A stretch of DNA of 64,000 nucleotides from Thalassotalea sp. 1_MG-2023 (GCF_030546745.1 NZ_JAUOPD010000013.1:1-64000); one strand, 5' to 3'. Counted from the stretch's first letter, positions 1-9,797 are shown. Program-made: numbers and translations. The notes: generated from the sequence alone by a model not told the origin.

Positions 1-29
1 ACAGCTTCTTGGCTTGTCCCCGAGAAGTG

Positions 30-64
30 GATGCGCATTTTAGGGATTTATATCGCCCCGTCAA
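30..64 (-). promoter_or_regulatory. Probable rRNA operon P1 promoter, firing leftward out of the window
   Basis: Reading the minus strand, a TTGACG -35 box (64-59) is followed by a 16-base spacer and a TAAAAT -10 box (42-37). A GC-rich GCGC discriminator follows immediately (36-33). The 16-base spacer and GCGC discriminator are typical of stringently controlled rrn P1 promoters. The bases upstream (65-110) are rich in A/T runs, as an UP element would be. In E. coli yrdA lies divergent from rrsD, so an rRNA operon starting here and reading away from yrdA fits conserved gene order. The 16S gene itself is outside the window, so the assignment is inferred. Confidence 0.7.
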
Positions 65-277
65 CAACTATTTTCAATTAATTGTTTGTTTGCTTTGTTT
101 TTGTACAAACCGCATGTTTATTGGTATAAAGTAACCATAAATAGGCAAAACATTAATCAATCGTGAATAATTACATAGGTTATTAAAAAATAGCTTTTTT
201 ATTTTATCTATTAGCGTTTTTTCTTATTTCGACGTACCCTTTTACTATATTAATGGTAAAAATGTTGAGAGAACTCT

Positions 278-826
278 ATGTCTACAAATCCTCTTAAAAG
301 TTATAAAGGTATAATTCCAGTTGTTGGTGCTAATAGTTATATTGATGAGAGCGCGGTATTAATTGGTGATATTACCATGGGAAATGACGTTAGTGTCTGG
401 CCGTTAGTTGCTGCCAGAGGCGATGTTAATAAAATAACCATTGGCGATAGAACTAATGTTCAAGATGGTAGCGTGTTACATGTAACACGATCGTCTAAGT
501 CGAATCCAGACGGTTACCCCTTAGTTATCGGCGATGATGTTACTATTGGTCATAAGTGTATGTTACATGGTTGTACCGTCGGTGACCGAGTATTAGTCGG
601 CATGGGCAGCATTATTTTAGACGGCGCGATAATCGAAAACGATGTGTTTATCGGTGCTGGAACTGTAGTACCGCCAAACAAAACGTTGCGCAGCGGTTAT
701 TTATATGTAGGCAACCCAATGAAAGAAGCTCGCCCTTTGAAGGAAGCCGAACTTAACTTCTTAAAAGAGTCAGCGCTTAATTACATTGTCACCAAAGATG
801 AATATATAGAAGAGACTACTCGTTAA
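278..826 (+). CDS. yrdA: Gamma-class carbonic anhydrase-like hexapeptide-repeat protein (YrdA)
   Basis: A 182-residue left-handed beta-helix protein of the gamma carbonic anhydrase/YrdA family. Hexapeptide repeats run from about residue 13 to 140 (for example IGDDVTIGHKCMLHG). His68, His92 and His97 sit where the family places its three metal-binding histidines. Members are cytosolic trimers; carbonic anhydrase activity has been shown for some and is undetected in others, so catalysis here is unproven. The start has a GAGAG-type ribosome site at about 266-271. Its 3' end overlaps the convergent yrdB by four bases. The yrdA-yrdB-aroE cluster beside an rRNA promoter repeats the E. coli rrnD arrangement. 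Confidence 0.9.
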   Translation: MSTNPLKSYKGIIPVVGANSYIDESAVLIGDITMGNDVSVWPLVAARGDVNKITIGDRTNVQDGSVLHVTRSSKSNPDGYPLVIGDDVTIGHKCMLHGCTVGDRVLVGMGSIILDGAIIENDVFIGAGTVVPPNKTLRSGYLYVGNPMKEARPLKEAELNFLKESALNYIVTKDEYIEETTR

Positions 827-1056
827 AGATCGTAGATATGAATTTCGCTGAGCTCTGGTTCGTTTTGTTCTAACCATAGTTCAGTGATTTCTTCTAAATC
901 ATATTTAGTACAACGATCAATACTGGCTAAATGCTTTAAGTTAGCAGAATGAAAATAAATCGTAATCAACTCACCTGCTCTTAATCCAGTCATGCTCCAC
1001 GCATTTTTTTCTTGGTTAAAACATAAGTCATCGTTAAATAAAATGGCTTGATTCAT
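823..1056 (-). CDS. yrdB: DUF1488 family protein (YrdB-like)
   Basis: A 77-residue acidic cytosolic protein with no signal peptide or membrane segment. It opens with MNQAILF, resembling E. coli YrdB, and has the size and position (between yrdA and aroE) of the DUF1488 family. Its function is unknown. It begins four bases after aroE ends, so the two are almost certainly co-transcribed, aroE first. The recognition leans on context and N-terminal similarity; I see no catalytic motif. Confidence 0.75.
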   Translation of the reverse strand: MNQAILFNDDLCFNQEKNAWSMTGLRAGELITIYFHSANLKHLASIDRCTKYDLEEITELWLEQNEPELSEIHIYDL

Positions 1057-1059
1057 CGT

Positions 1060-1878
1060 TTATATTAGTTCCGTTCGTAAATTAGCTAACACACTTTTCG
1101 TTTCTGGCATAACCTGTCGCCAAATCTCAAAAGCAACCGCTGCTTGCCCAACTAACATTCCTAATCCATCAACCGCCTTTGCACTATTATTCTCAAGCGC
1201 CCACTGACAAAATATTGTTGGTTCACTTTGATATGTCATGTCATAGGCTAATGTACTATGGGTAAATACTTGTGTCGGCACAGATGGCAATTCATTAAAT
1301 AAACTCGCAGATGTTGAATTAATGACAACATCAAACCCTGCTTCTAGAGCTAATGACTCTTGCGAGATCGCCTCTATATTGCCATATGACTTAAAGCGTT
1401 CAGCTAATAGTTTTGCTTTAGCATCCGTTCTATTAACAATCATCAATTTTTCTGGAGCGCAATCTAATAACGGTTTAATCACGCCACGAGAAGCACCACC
1501 AGCTCCAATTAATAAAATGCGACCTTGTAAGTTTGCATTATTGGCTTTTAAATCTTCGACTAACCCTGGGCCGTCGGTATTATCTCCAAGAATAGTACCG
1601 TCTTCATTAAAAGTTAATGTGTTAACCGCACCAGCAAGTTGGGCACCTTGCGACAACGTAGTAGCCAATTTATAAGCTTGCTCTTTATAGGGAGCAGTAA
1701 CATTACACCCCTTTGCACCGCTAGCAATAAAATGTTTAACTGCAGCACAAAAGTCATCTTGTTCTGGTTTTATTGCGCTATAATGCAACGCCTGCCCTGA
1801 TTGTTCAGCAAATTGTTGATGTATGAATGGCGATTTAGATTGACTAATTGGGTTACCAAAAACGGCGTATTTGTCCAT
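1060..1878 (-). CDS. aroE: Shikimate dehydrogenase (NADP+)
   Basis: AroE reduces 3-dehydroshikimate to shikimate with NADPH, the fourth step of the shikimate pathway to aromatic amino acids and folate. The 272 residues are full length. The substrate-binding N-terminal domain shows GNPISQSKSP (8-17) and NVTAPYKE, with catalytic Lys65. Asp102 in NTDGPG is the second catalytic residue, at the same number as in E. coli. The Rossmann motif GAGGASRG follows at about 126-133, with NRTDAK after it for NADP selection. The start is 23 bases from the divergent hemoglobin gene, so each promoter must overlap the other gene's start region. Confidence 0.96.
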   Translation of the reverse strand: MDKYAVFGNPISQSKSPFIHQQFAEQSGQALHYSAIKPEQDDFCAAVKHFIASGAKGCNVTAPYKEQAYKLATTLSQGAQLAGAVNTLTFNEDGTILGDNTDGPGLVEDLKANNANLQGRILLIGAGGASRGVIKPLLDCAPEKLMIVNRTDAKAKLLAERFKSYGNIEAISQESLALEAGFDVVINSTSASLFNELPSVPTQVFTHSTLAYDMTYQSEPTIFCQWALENNSAKAVDGLGMLVGQAAVAFEIWRQVMPETKSVLANLRTELI

Positions 1879-1901
1879 AAAACTTTCAGAAGGTTATCAC
1901 T

Positions 1902-2333
1902 TTGTTAGGCATTAAAAAGCTTTTATCACAAACAAACAAGTCTAAAATGTTATCTCCTAGTAATACTCCTTATATGCTTATTGGTGAAGCTAAAGGCACA
2001 AAGGCATTAGCCAATGCATTTTATGATGAAATGGAGAGTAATATTCACTTGCAAGAATTGCTCGCTATTCATAAACAGCCATTAGACGATATTAGAGAAA
2101 AATTTTCCCAATATTTATCAGGTTGGTTAGGTGGTCCACCATTATATGAGACTAAATATGGACATCCACGCCTACGTCAGCGCCATATGCACGTAGCTGT
2201 AACGAAAAAACAAGCTGAACTGTGGATGTTGTGCATGAATAATGCAATGGAAAAAACCATTGAAAATGACGCACTAAAAAAACATTTACACCAAGCATTC
2301 AAACAACTTGCCCTACATATGGTCAATCAATAA
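1902..2333 (+). CDS. Group II truncated hemoglobin (TrHbO type)
   Basis: A heme protein of the 2/2 globin family, group II. The segment FLSxWLGGPPLYxxxxGHPRLRxRH is diagnostic (about residues 70-98), with the last His as proximal F8 heme ligand. The Trp in ELWMLCM is the group II G8 tryptophan. Such proteins bind O2 and are linked to NO or peroxide handling; the role here is unknown. I chose the TTG start at 1902 because AGAAGG (1888-1893) lies eight bases upstream. The next in-frame ATG (1947) has no ribosome site but would give a more usual N-terminus, so a 15-residue shorter protein is possible. The gene is divergent from aroE and convergent with ompW. Confidence 0.88.
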   Translation: MLGIKKLLSQTNKSKMLSPSNTPYMLIGEAKGTKALANAFYDEMESNIHLQELLAIHKQPLDDIREKFSQYLSGWLGGPPLYETKYGHPRLRQRHMHVAVTKKQAELWMLCMNNAMEKTIENDALKKHLHQAFKQLALHMVNQ

Positions 2334-2362
2334 ACAAGTCACCTGATTGAAAGTGACTTGTT
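2333..2362. terminator. Possible bidirectional terminator between hemoglobin gene and ompW
   Basis: A perfect 10-bp inverted repeat, AACAAGTCAC (2333-2342) and GTGACTTGTT (2353-2362), with a 10-base loop. It starts at the hemoglobin stop codon and lies 19 bases past the ompW stop of the convergent gene. Neither side has a strong T run, so intrinsic termination would be weak. Confidence 0.5.
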
Positions 2363-2380
2363 CAATAATTAATTGATTCG

Positions 2381-3082
2381 CTAAAACTTGTAGCCAATTA
2401 ATAATGAAAATACGGTTGGATCAATTTCAACATTGGCAGAGCCTTTAATATCATTGCCAATTTTAAAGGTAGCTTCTGTATCGATATCAATATAACGAAC
2501 AGACGCATTGATATGCCAATTGCTATCTAACTGATAATCTGCGCCAACTTGGATTGCGTAGCCAAAAGAACCATCTAATGCTAAATCATTAAAACCAAGT
2601 GATTTAGGCGTCTTTTTAAAGTCTTCATCAAAGAAGACGGTATAGTTTAAACCCGCACCAACATATGGTTTAAAAGCAGTGTCGGTATCAAAATAATAGA
2701 CGGCGCTAATTGTGGGTGGTAAATGTGTTGTTTCACCTAAAGTCGCGCCATCAACATTAACATCAAAGATACCTAGCGAGATACCTTGTGGATCATGAAT
2801 GGTGATGTCGTGTGTGAATGGTGTGGCAGCAAGTACTTCAATAGCCCAATTATTGTCATAAAAATAGACAACATTTAACCCGAGCTGCGAATTATCATCG
2901 ACTAATACTGATAAAGGTGTATTACCCCCTAAGGCACTAACATAAACACCTGCCTTGTCGCTATTTGGGTTAACATTGGTTACACCACCACGTACAATTA
3001 AGTCACCAGCTTGATAACTTTGCGCAATCGCGCCAACAGATAAACTGGATAAAACCGTTAATGTTATTAAACTTTTTTTCAT
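2381..3082 (-). CDS. ompW: OmpW family outer membrane protein
   Basis: An 8-stranded beta-barrel porin of the OmpW family, 233 residues with signal peptide. The signal peptide spans residues 1-20 (KK, hydrophobic core, cleavage after AIA). Then come YQAGDLIVRGG, the barrel motif NWAIEVLAATPFTHDI, YVGAGLNYT, and a C-terminal aromatic end (LLIGYKF) that suits BAM-dependent insertion. OmpW proteins form narrow hydrophobic channels and often respond to oxygen, iron or stress. A candidate FNR-type box lies about 115 bases upstream. Gene is transcribed alone and is divergent from the GGDEF gene. Confidence 0.93.
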   Translation of the reverse strand: MKKSLITLTVLSSLSVGAIAQSYQAGDLIVRGGVTNVNPNSDKAGVYVSALGGNTPLSVLVDDNSQLGLNVVYFYDNNWAIEVLAATPFTHDITIHDPQGISLGIFDVNVDGATLGETTHLPPTISAVYYFDTDTAFKPYVGAGLNYTVFFDEDFKKTPKSLGFNDLALDGSFGYAIQVGADYQLDSNWHINASVRYIDIDTEATFKIGNDIKGSANVEIDPTVFSLLIGYKF

Positions 3083-3197
3083 TTACGTATCTCCTAAAAT
3101 AATTGCCGGCATCATATGATTTCCTCAGCAACAAAAAATTGATTTAACGCAACTTTTTTAGGGTTTATCGAGGGAATAATTAAAACAAGCTAATATA

Positions 3198-3211
3198 CTG
3201 ATCTAAATCAA
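3198..3211. promoter_or_regulatory. Candidate FNR/EtrA-type binding site
   Basis: CTGATCTAAATCAA matches the FNR consensus TTGAT-N4-ATCAA at nine of ten defined positions. It lies in the 220-base divergent region between ompW and the GGDEF gene. E. coli ompW is known to be FNR-activated, so regulation of ompW is the more likely use. The distance to an obvious -10 box does not fit a textbook class II site, so this stays tentative. Confidence 0.35.
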
Positions 3212-3302
3212 TATTATTGCTTATTTGTTATGAGGTATTGCACAAACATCCACACGTTTAAAAATCAACCAGAAATACCTGTGTTATATTTAATAAAAAA
3301 AC

Positions 3303-4304
3303 ATGGGGTTGCATATGCTAAAAAATCGCCCAATTCAAGAACAAGTGTTAATTGTACTGTCATTAGCGATTGCGGCTATTCTTGCGCCTTTTGGAGTCTA
3401 TCGCCTGATACATGCTGACTGGGTAATAGGCATCTTTGATATAAGCGTTACACTTTTTCTAATTTTACTAAGCATCAATGTATATGAAAAGCGCCACATC
3501 GATGTAGCAAAAAAAGCATTAAGTATTTTTGTTTTTAGTGCCGTATTAATTACAGTTTACCTAAAAGGAAAGCCACAAGCGGTTTGGCTTTACCCTGCTA
3601 TCCCCCTTATTTTTTATCTAACAACGCCATTAATCGCAGCAAGAGTCACAATCATCTCTATTGCTGTGATGGCATTCTTGATGCACGAAATAATGTCATT
3701 ATTTGAGCTTATGACCATGATTTTTACGTATTTGGGAACAGGCATATGCTCTTTCGCATTTGGCTATCAATGGCACAAACACCAACAAGAGCTGATATCG
3801 TTAACTGTTACCGACCCATTGACAAAAATAAAAAACCGTCGTGCTTTTAATGACGATTTAGAAACATTATCGATAACAACAAAGCATTGTGAAGAACATG
3901 TATTGCTCATATTTGATATTGATAACTTTAAACACATTAATGATATTTATGGTCACGATATTGGAGATAATGTGTTAATTACCATCACAGAAATTGCTCA
4001 ATCGATATTACCGGAAAACACGGAACTTTATCGTATTGGTGGCGAAGAATTTATCATCATGTTCCATAATATTACCCAACAGTCGGCAGAACAGTTCGCT
4101 CATTTATTACGACACAAAATAGAGTCAGCTGAAATGTTAGAGAATCAGCAAGTTACCATTTCAATTGGCGTAGCTGGGTATCAAGAATCAGGCTATTGTA
4201 CCAGTAAGTGGTTCAAACGGGCAGATAAAGCATTATATTGTGCAAAAGAAAACGGTCGAAACTGTGTATCATTTGCTAGCTCACCGAAACCTAAACTGCT
4301 TTAA
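3303..4304 (+). CDS. Membrane-bound diguanylate cyclase (GGDEF)
   Basis: A 333-residue enzyme expected to make cyclic di-GMP from two GTP. The N-terminal 155 residues hold about six membrane segments (roughly 14-36, 40-60, 72-88, 92-108, 111-130, 135-153) that would act as a sensor with little extracytoplasmic loop. The GGDEF domain runs from TDPLTKIKNRRAF (about 170) to the end. Its active-site motif is RIGGEEF (244-250), an active form. The RxxD inhibitory site expected just upstream is absent, so product feedback through that site is unlikely. An ATG four codons later (3315) is an alternative start; neither start has a clear ribosome site. Confidence 0.9.
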   Translation: MGLHMLKNRPIQEQVLIVLSLAIAAILAPFGVYRLIHADWVIGIFDISVTLFLILLSINVYEKRHIDVAKKALSIFVFSAVLITVYLKGKPQAVWLYPAIPLIFYLTTPLIAARVTIISIAVMAFLMHEIMSLFELMTMIFTYLGTGICSFAFGYQWHKHQQELISLTVTDPLTKIKNRRAFNDDLETLSITTKHCEEHVLLIFDIDNFKHINDIYGHDIGDNVLITITEIAQSILPENTELYRIGGEEFIIMFHNITQQSAEQFAHLLRHKIESAEMLENQQVTISIGVAGYQESGYCTSKWFKRADKALYCAKENGRNCVSFASSPKPKLL

Positions 4305-4337
4305 TGATGCAAAAGTACAAATAGGTAATATAGAACA

Positions 4338-4709
4338 TTAAAATAGCGTGTAAATTTTATAACCCCACACCAATATAAAGTAACAAATAGCGACAAAAAC
4401 AGCAGCAGAACCTAAATCTTTGGCTAAGCCACTTAATTCATGATGTTCTAGGCTAATGCGATCAATGGCAGCTTCTACAGCTGAATTCAACAACTCAGCG
4501 ATCATAATACCCATAATTGCTGACATTAATAACGCAAACTCAATGAAATTATCAGCAATATATAAAGCCACAGGAAATAATAACAGGAATAAGTATACTT
4601 CTTGCCGAAACGCAATCTCATTATTATAAGCAGCTTTTAATCCAACAAAGCTATTTTTTATCGCAGGGCCAAAGCGCTCGAAATGACCATATTTAAGTTT
4701 TTCTGTCAT
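4338..4709 (-). CDS. dgkA: Diacylglycerol kinase
   Basis: A small trimeric inner-membrane kinase that phosphorylates diacylglycerol to phosphatidic acid, recycling lipid released by membrane-derived oligosaccharide synthesis. The 123 residues are the usual length. Diagnostic segments are NEIAFRQE (amphipathic surface helix), AELLNSAVEAAIDRI and HELSGLAKDLGSAAV, matching E. coli DgkA closely, with three membrane helices. It is the last gene of tsaC-hemF-dgkA, starting four bases after hemF ends. Confidence 0.94.
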   Translation of the reverse strand: MTEKLKYGHFERFGPAIKNSFVGLKAAYNNEIAFRQEVYLFLLLFPVALYIADNFIEFALLMSAIMGIMIAELLNSAVEAAIDRISLEHHELSGLAKDLGSAAVFVAICYFILVWGYKIYTLF

Positions 4710-4713
4710 GCTT

Positions 4714-6182
<1,469 letters not shown>

Positions 6183-6338
6183 TCAAAAAAGTTGATAGCG
6201 GCGATTATAGGTGTTTTAAAAAGATTTTTCATTGCTGTTTTATTGTTTAAAAAAGAAAGTGATTTAACCATCAATGATAAATTAAACAATATTACATTTT
6301 TGTCACCGAAACGTTCAATGACGCTTTTTGGTGGCCAA

Positions 6339-6378
6339 ACGGGGAAAATTTCCGTATTTTTGTAAACACAGGTATAAT
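6339..6378 (+). promoter_or_regulatory. purEK promoter with overlapping palindrome
   Basis: A perfect -10 box TATAAT (6373-6378) is followed by GCGCGG, a GC-rich discriminator common at growth-rate-controlled promoters. The expected -35 region is poor and is covered by an imperfect 17-base palindrome, ACGGGGAAAATTTCCGT (6339-6355). A weak core match to a PurR box (AAACGTT, 6309-6315) lies upstream. An operator at the -35 region would suit purine repression, but the repressor cannot be named from the sequence. Confidence 0.45.
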
Positions 6379-6445
6379 GCGCGGCTTATTTTTAGTCGCG
6401 GTAGATGCCGTAATTTCAGCAACCATCAAATCAAGGTGATATATC

Positions 6446-6928
6446 ATGAAAGTGGGTATTATCATGGGGTCAAAATCAGATTGGCCTACAATGCAACATG
6501 CAGCAGAAATGTTAGATTCATTAAATGTTCCTTATGAAACAAAAGTCGTTTCTGCGCATAGAACCCCTCACTTACTCGCAGAATATGCTGAAAATGCAAA
6601 AGATCGTGGCATTAAGGTAATTATTGCAGGTGCTGGTGGTGCTGCACATTTACCGGGTATGACCGCAGCATATACTCCATTACCTGTTTTAGGTGTACCT
6701 GTACAATCAAAAGCATTAAGTGGCCAAGACTCGTTACTTTCTATCGTGCAAATGCCAAAAGGTATCGCGGTAGGTACACTGGCTATCGGTACAGCTGGTG
6801 CAGCAAATGCCGGATTATTGGCTGCACAAATTCTCGCAACACATGATAGTGATATCATGGCGAATATTGAAAAATTCAGAACAGAACAAACTGATACTAT
6901 ATTAAGTAATCCTAACCCTGCGGAATAG
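6446..6928 (+). CDS. purE: N5-carboxyaminoimidazole ribonucleotide mutase
   Basis: PurE (class I) moves the carboxyl group of N5-CAIR to give CAIR in de novo purine synthesis, acting with PurK. The 160 residues are typical. The motif [14 protein letters not shown] opens the protein, followed by [11 protein letters not shown] with the catalytic His, and [14 protein letters not shown]. The start has AAGGTGAT at 6433-6440. It lies 11 bases before purK, forming a two-gene operon. Confidence 0.97.
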   Translation: MKVGIIMGSKSDWPTMQHAAEMLDSLNVPYETKVVSAHRTPHLLAEYAENAKDRGIKVIIAGAGGAAHLPGMTAAYTPLPVLGVPVQSKALSGQDSLLSIVQMPKGIAVGTLAIGTAGAANAGLLAAQILATHDSDIMANIEKFRTEQTDTILSNPNPAE

Positions 6929-6939
6929 AAAATAAGCTA

Positions 6940-8097
6940 ATGAAAAAAGTTTTGGTATTAGGCGCTGGCCAACTTGCACGCATGATGGATCTTGCAGGCT
7001 CACCGTTAAACATGGATGTAAAAGCATTTGATGTTCGTACCAATAAGGTTGTGCACCCACTAGCACCTGAACTTATTTACGGAGACTTAACTGATGGCAT
7101 TAACAATGCCGATGTTATCACTGCTGAGTTTGAACATGTAGCACACGATACGCTTGCGCAATGTGAAGCCTCTGGAAAATTATTGCCGAGTAGTCAAGCG
7201 ATTAAAATAGGTGGCGATCGCCGTTTAGAAAAAGCCTTATTAGAAAACTGTCAGGTAGCAAACGCAAAACATGTGATCATTGATAGTAAAGCTGATTTTG
7301 ACAAAGCAATTGCCGCTTTAAACTTACCAATTATCTTTAAAAGCGCACTGGAAGGCTACGATGGCAAAGGTCAGTGGCGTTTAAAGTCTGCAGAGCAAGC
7401 CGAACAAATTTGGCAAGAAATGTATGACTTTATTGCACAAAGCCAAGCTTCCGTTCCACAAGGCATTGTTGCAGAGCAAATGGTACCTTTTGAACGTGAA
7501 TTATCATTAGTGGGTGCGCGTAGCACTACCGGTGAAATTGCCGTTTACCCTTTGACCGAAAATCATCACACAAACGGCATTTTAAGCGTATCTTTAGCTG
7601 CCCCTGTTTGTCAGTCTTTACAGACTCAAGCACATAAAGTTTTCACCAAACTCACTGAGAAATTAGATTACGTTGGTATTTTAGCGATTGAGTTCTTTCA
7701 AGTTGGCGAACAGTTATTAGTGAATGAAATTGCCCCGCGTGTTCACAACTCAGGCCACTGGACACAACAAGGTACCGATACTTGTCAATTTGAAAATCAT
7801 TTACGTGCAATTTGTGGCTTACCATTAGGTAATACCGAATTGAATCGCCCAACAGCTATGATTAATATCATTGGTGAAGATAGTGTTCCAACCGACGTAT
7901 TAGCCACTCCAAGTGTTACCATGCACTGGTACGAAAAAGAAAAACGCGCCGGCCGTAAAATGGGACATATAAATATCAGCGGCAATACCCAAGCAGAACT
8001 TGCTCAGCGTCTCAATGCTGTTGCTCAGCTATTAGATCCAAAAGCATTTCCTGAAGTTGCGCATTTTGCTGCACAATATCAAGAAAATCAAAACTGA
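6940..8097 (+). CDS. purK: N5-carboxyaminoimidazole ribonucleotide synthase
   Basis: PurK is an ATP-grasp enzyme that carboxylates AIR with bicarbonate and ATP to give N5-CAIR, the substrate of PurE. The 385 residues hold an N-terminal VLGAGQLARMM nucleotide-fold motif, the ATP-grasp centre FKSALEGYDGKGQW, the metal-binding LLVNEIAPRVHNSGHWT, and CQFENHLRAI. All family landmarks are intact. It is the last gene of purEK and is followed within 23 bases by a strong terminator. Confidence 0.96.
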   Translation: MKKVLVLGAGQLARMMDLAGSPLNMDVKAFDVRTNKVVHPLAPELIYGDLTDGINNADVITAEFEHVAHDTLAQCEASGKLLPSSQAIKIGGDRRLEKALLENCQVANAKHVIIDSKADFDKAIAALNLPIIFKSALEGYDGKGQWRLKSAEQAEQIWQEMYDFIAQSQASVPQGIVAEQMVPFERELSLVGARSTTGEIAVYPLTENHHTNGILSVSLAAPVCQSLQTQAHKVFTKLTEKLDYVGILAIEFFQVGEQLLVNEIAPRVHNSGHWTQQGTDTCQFENHLRAICGLPLGNTELNRPTAMINIIGEDSVPTDVLATPSVTMHWYEKEKRAGRKMGHINISGNTQAELAQRLNAVAQLLDPKAFPEVAHFAAQYQENQN

Positions 8098-8119
8098 TAC
8101 GTTATCCGATTATTTATGG

Positions 8120-8144
8120 AAGCGAGCATTTAGCTCGCTTTTTT
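8120..8144 (+). terminator. Intrinsic terminator of purEK
   Basis: A perfect 8-bp stem AAGCGAGC (8120-8127)/GCTCGCTT (8133-8140) with a 5-base loop is followed by more T residues. The T run overlaps the stop codon of the convergent zinc-ribbon gene, so it may also serve that gene. Confidence 0.9.
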
Positions 8145-8697
8145 ATGGCTGAAATTTACTGCACTTTTTCTGGGCACATTGAAGCTTTTCACCGGCAGCC
8201 ATTTGGCGCTTCAATAATAAAGGAAAGCCACAGGTTATACATTGACCTTCCATGGGTTCATGATTAACGGCAAATTTACACTTAGGGTAGCTGTCACAGG
8301 CATAAAAGGTTTTTCCAAACCGGCTTTGGCGCTCAACAAGCTGACCTGACTTACAAGATGGACATTTCACTGACGTGCCTGAGGCTTGTTCTTCTTGCTC
8401 AATATGGTGACACTCTGGAAAATTACTACACCCAATAAACATACCATAACGACCTTGTTTCACGGCAAGTTCATGGCCACACTCAGGGCATTCACTTCCC
8501 GGTAATGTCTGTGCTTCCATTTTCTCTTGTTCATGTACAGGTCTTGTATATTCACAGCTAGGATAAGAAGAACAACCAAAAAAAGCACCCGCTTTACTCT
8601 TTTTTATCACAAGTTCACTGCCACATTCTGGGCAGATTTCATACTCTTTTTCCAAGGCATGTTCGTGGTGGGTAAATAGCGAGTCGTCGTTTGACAT
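8143..8697 (-). CDS. yrdD: Four-zinc-ribbon protein, topoisomerase I C-terminal type (YrdD)
   Basis: A 184-residue protein made of four tandem C4 zinc ribbons like those at the C-terminus of DNA topoisomerase I. Each ribbon has a CPxC pair and a later Cys pair: CPECGSELV (about 22-30), CPECGHELA (about 70-78), CPSCKSGQL (about 115-123), and a more divergent CITCGFPLL (about 153-161). These ribbons bind single-stranded DNA in topoisomerase I. The free-standing form (E. coli YrdD, smaller) has no firmly assigned job. In E. coli it sits between tsaC and smg; here arfB and a lipoprotein gene separate it from smg. Confidence 0.85.
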   Translation of the reverse strand: MSNDDSLFTHHEHALEKEYEICPECGSELVIKKSKAGAFFGCSSYPSCEYTRPVHEQEKMEAQTLPGSECPECGHELAVKQGRYGMFIGCSNFPECHHIEQEEQASGTSVKCPSCKSGQLVERQSRFGKTFYACDSYPKCKFAVNHEPMEGQCITCGFPLLLKRQMAAGEKLQCAQKKCSKFQP

Positions 8698-8837
8698 GAT
8701 TCTCCGATAATCTAAAATTTAAATCGCTCAATTATCTCGCGATACGAGTGTAGAGTAAACGTTTTAAAGCTTTGAATACAAGGATAGGTTACTTGTAGAT
8801 CAGAAATAAAACGTTCGCGCCGTAAAGAACATTTCTG

Positions 8838-9101
8838 CTAATAATTTTCGCGTCGATTTTCTTTTTCAAAATCAGTTTGAGTTTCGTAGGTTGAAGGTTG
8901 ACATACCGAAGTAACTGTAGGAGATTCAACTTCTTCATTATTCGAATGAATCACCATAGAGTGTGTGACTTCCATTTCACCGTTGCACTGTTGTTGGGCA
9001 CTGTAAGCATCTTCATAGCTTTTAGTCTCTTGCGGCGTAGCACAGCTGCTTACTAACTGTATCGCCGACAATATAATAACCGTACTGATTAATCTTTTCA
9101 T
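8838..9101 (-). CDS. Small predicted lipoprotein of unknown function
   Basis: An 87-residue protein with a lipoprotein signal: KR at the N-terminus, a hydrophobic stretch, and the lipobox LVSSC ending at Cys20. Ser at positions -1 and -2 and no Asp at +2 suggest delivery to the outer membrane. The mature part is short, polar and acidic with two further cysteines that could form a disulfide. I do not recognise a family. It stands alone between yrdD and arfB, with its own ribosome site upstream. Confidence 0.65.
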   Translation of the reverse strand: MKRLISTVIILSAIQLVSSCATPQETKSYEDAYSAQQQCNGEMEVTHSMVIHSNNEEVESPTVTSVCQPSTYETQTDFEKENRRENY

Positions 9102-9191
9102 ATTTACTCCATAACTACTAAGCTTTCATGTTAACAACTTACTTTCAACTAGAACATCTATTTTATTTATTCATATTTTTATCCAAAGCAA

Positions 9192-9605
9192 TTATAAATT
9201 TACTTTTCCGCGCAATGATTTGGTGGCTCCTTTTTTAGTTTTACTGTCCATTCTTTTCCGTTGTGAACTTTTTGTTGGCTTAGTGGGCCGACGCTTTTTT
9301 TGCACAACCATTGCAGAAAGTATCAACTCCTTCAGTCGCTCTAATGCTTCTTGCTTGTTCATGTCTTGTGTTCTATGCGACTGAGACTTAATAATAACCA
9401 CACCATCAGAAGTTATGCGGCTATCAGAAAGCTTCAATAAGCGCTCTTTATAAACGTTAGGCAATGAAGATCTTTTAATATCGAACCGTAAATGAATTGC
9501 GGTAGCAACCTTATTTACTCGTTGCCCTCCACTGCCTTGAGAACGAATAGCATTAAGCTCGATTTCCCATTCAGCAAGGGTTACGTTGTTTGAAATTTCT
9601 AACAT
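9192..9605 (-). CDS. arfB: Alternative ribosome-rescue factor B (peptidyl-tRNA hydrolase)
   Basis: ArfB (YaeJ) enters stalled ribosomes lacking a stop codon and hydrolyses the peptidyl-tRNA. The release-factor catalytic loop is present as GSGGQRVNK (about 24-32), including the GGQ motif. The C-terminal 40 residues are strongly basic (KKRRPTKPTKSSQRKRMDSKTKKG), the tail that threads into the empty mRNA channel. At 137 residues the protein matches the stand-alone factor and lacks the stop-codon recognition domains of RF1/RF2. Confidence 0.94.
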   Translation of the reverse strand: MLEISNNVTLAEWEIELNAIRSQGSGGQRVNKVATAIHLRFDIKRSSLPNVYKERLLKLSDSRITSDGVVIIKSQSHRTQDMNKQEALERLKELILSAMVVQKKRRPTKPTKSSQRKRMDSKTKKGATKSLRGKVNL

Positions 9606-9797
9606 ATATCACTCTATTACAAAAAGGCATTCAACCAATGACATTGTTTCACGCCTTTACAAATTCAGTAAGGAGTCTTGATGGTTCAATTTGCATTGTT
9701 TAAAGAAAATAAGAAAAGTAAATTCAGCAAAATGCTATAATTAAGCACTTTGCTAAAAAAGCTGGTAAATCTAACTTATTAAAGCGAAACGCCAAGC

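Noticed and set aside
3230-3418. A 62-codon plus-strand frame overlapping the GGDEF gene start
   Set aside because: It overlaps the conserved gene out of frame, has no ribosome site and no recognisable features.
9648-9656. TGTTTCACG-like half site as a third parS
   Set aside because: Only half of the palindrome is present; the other half does not match.
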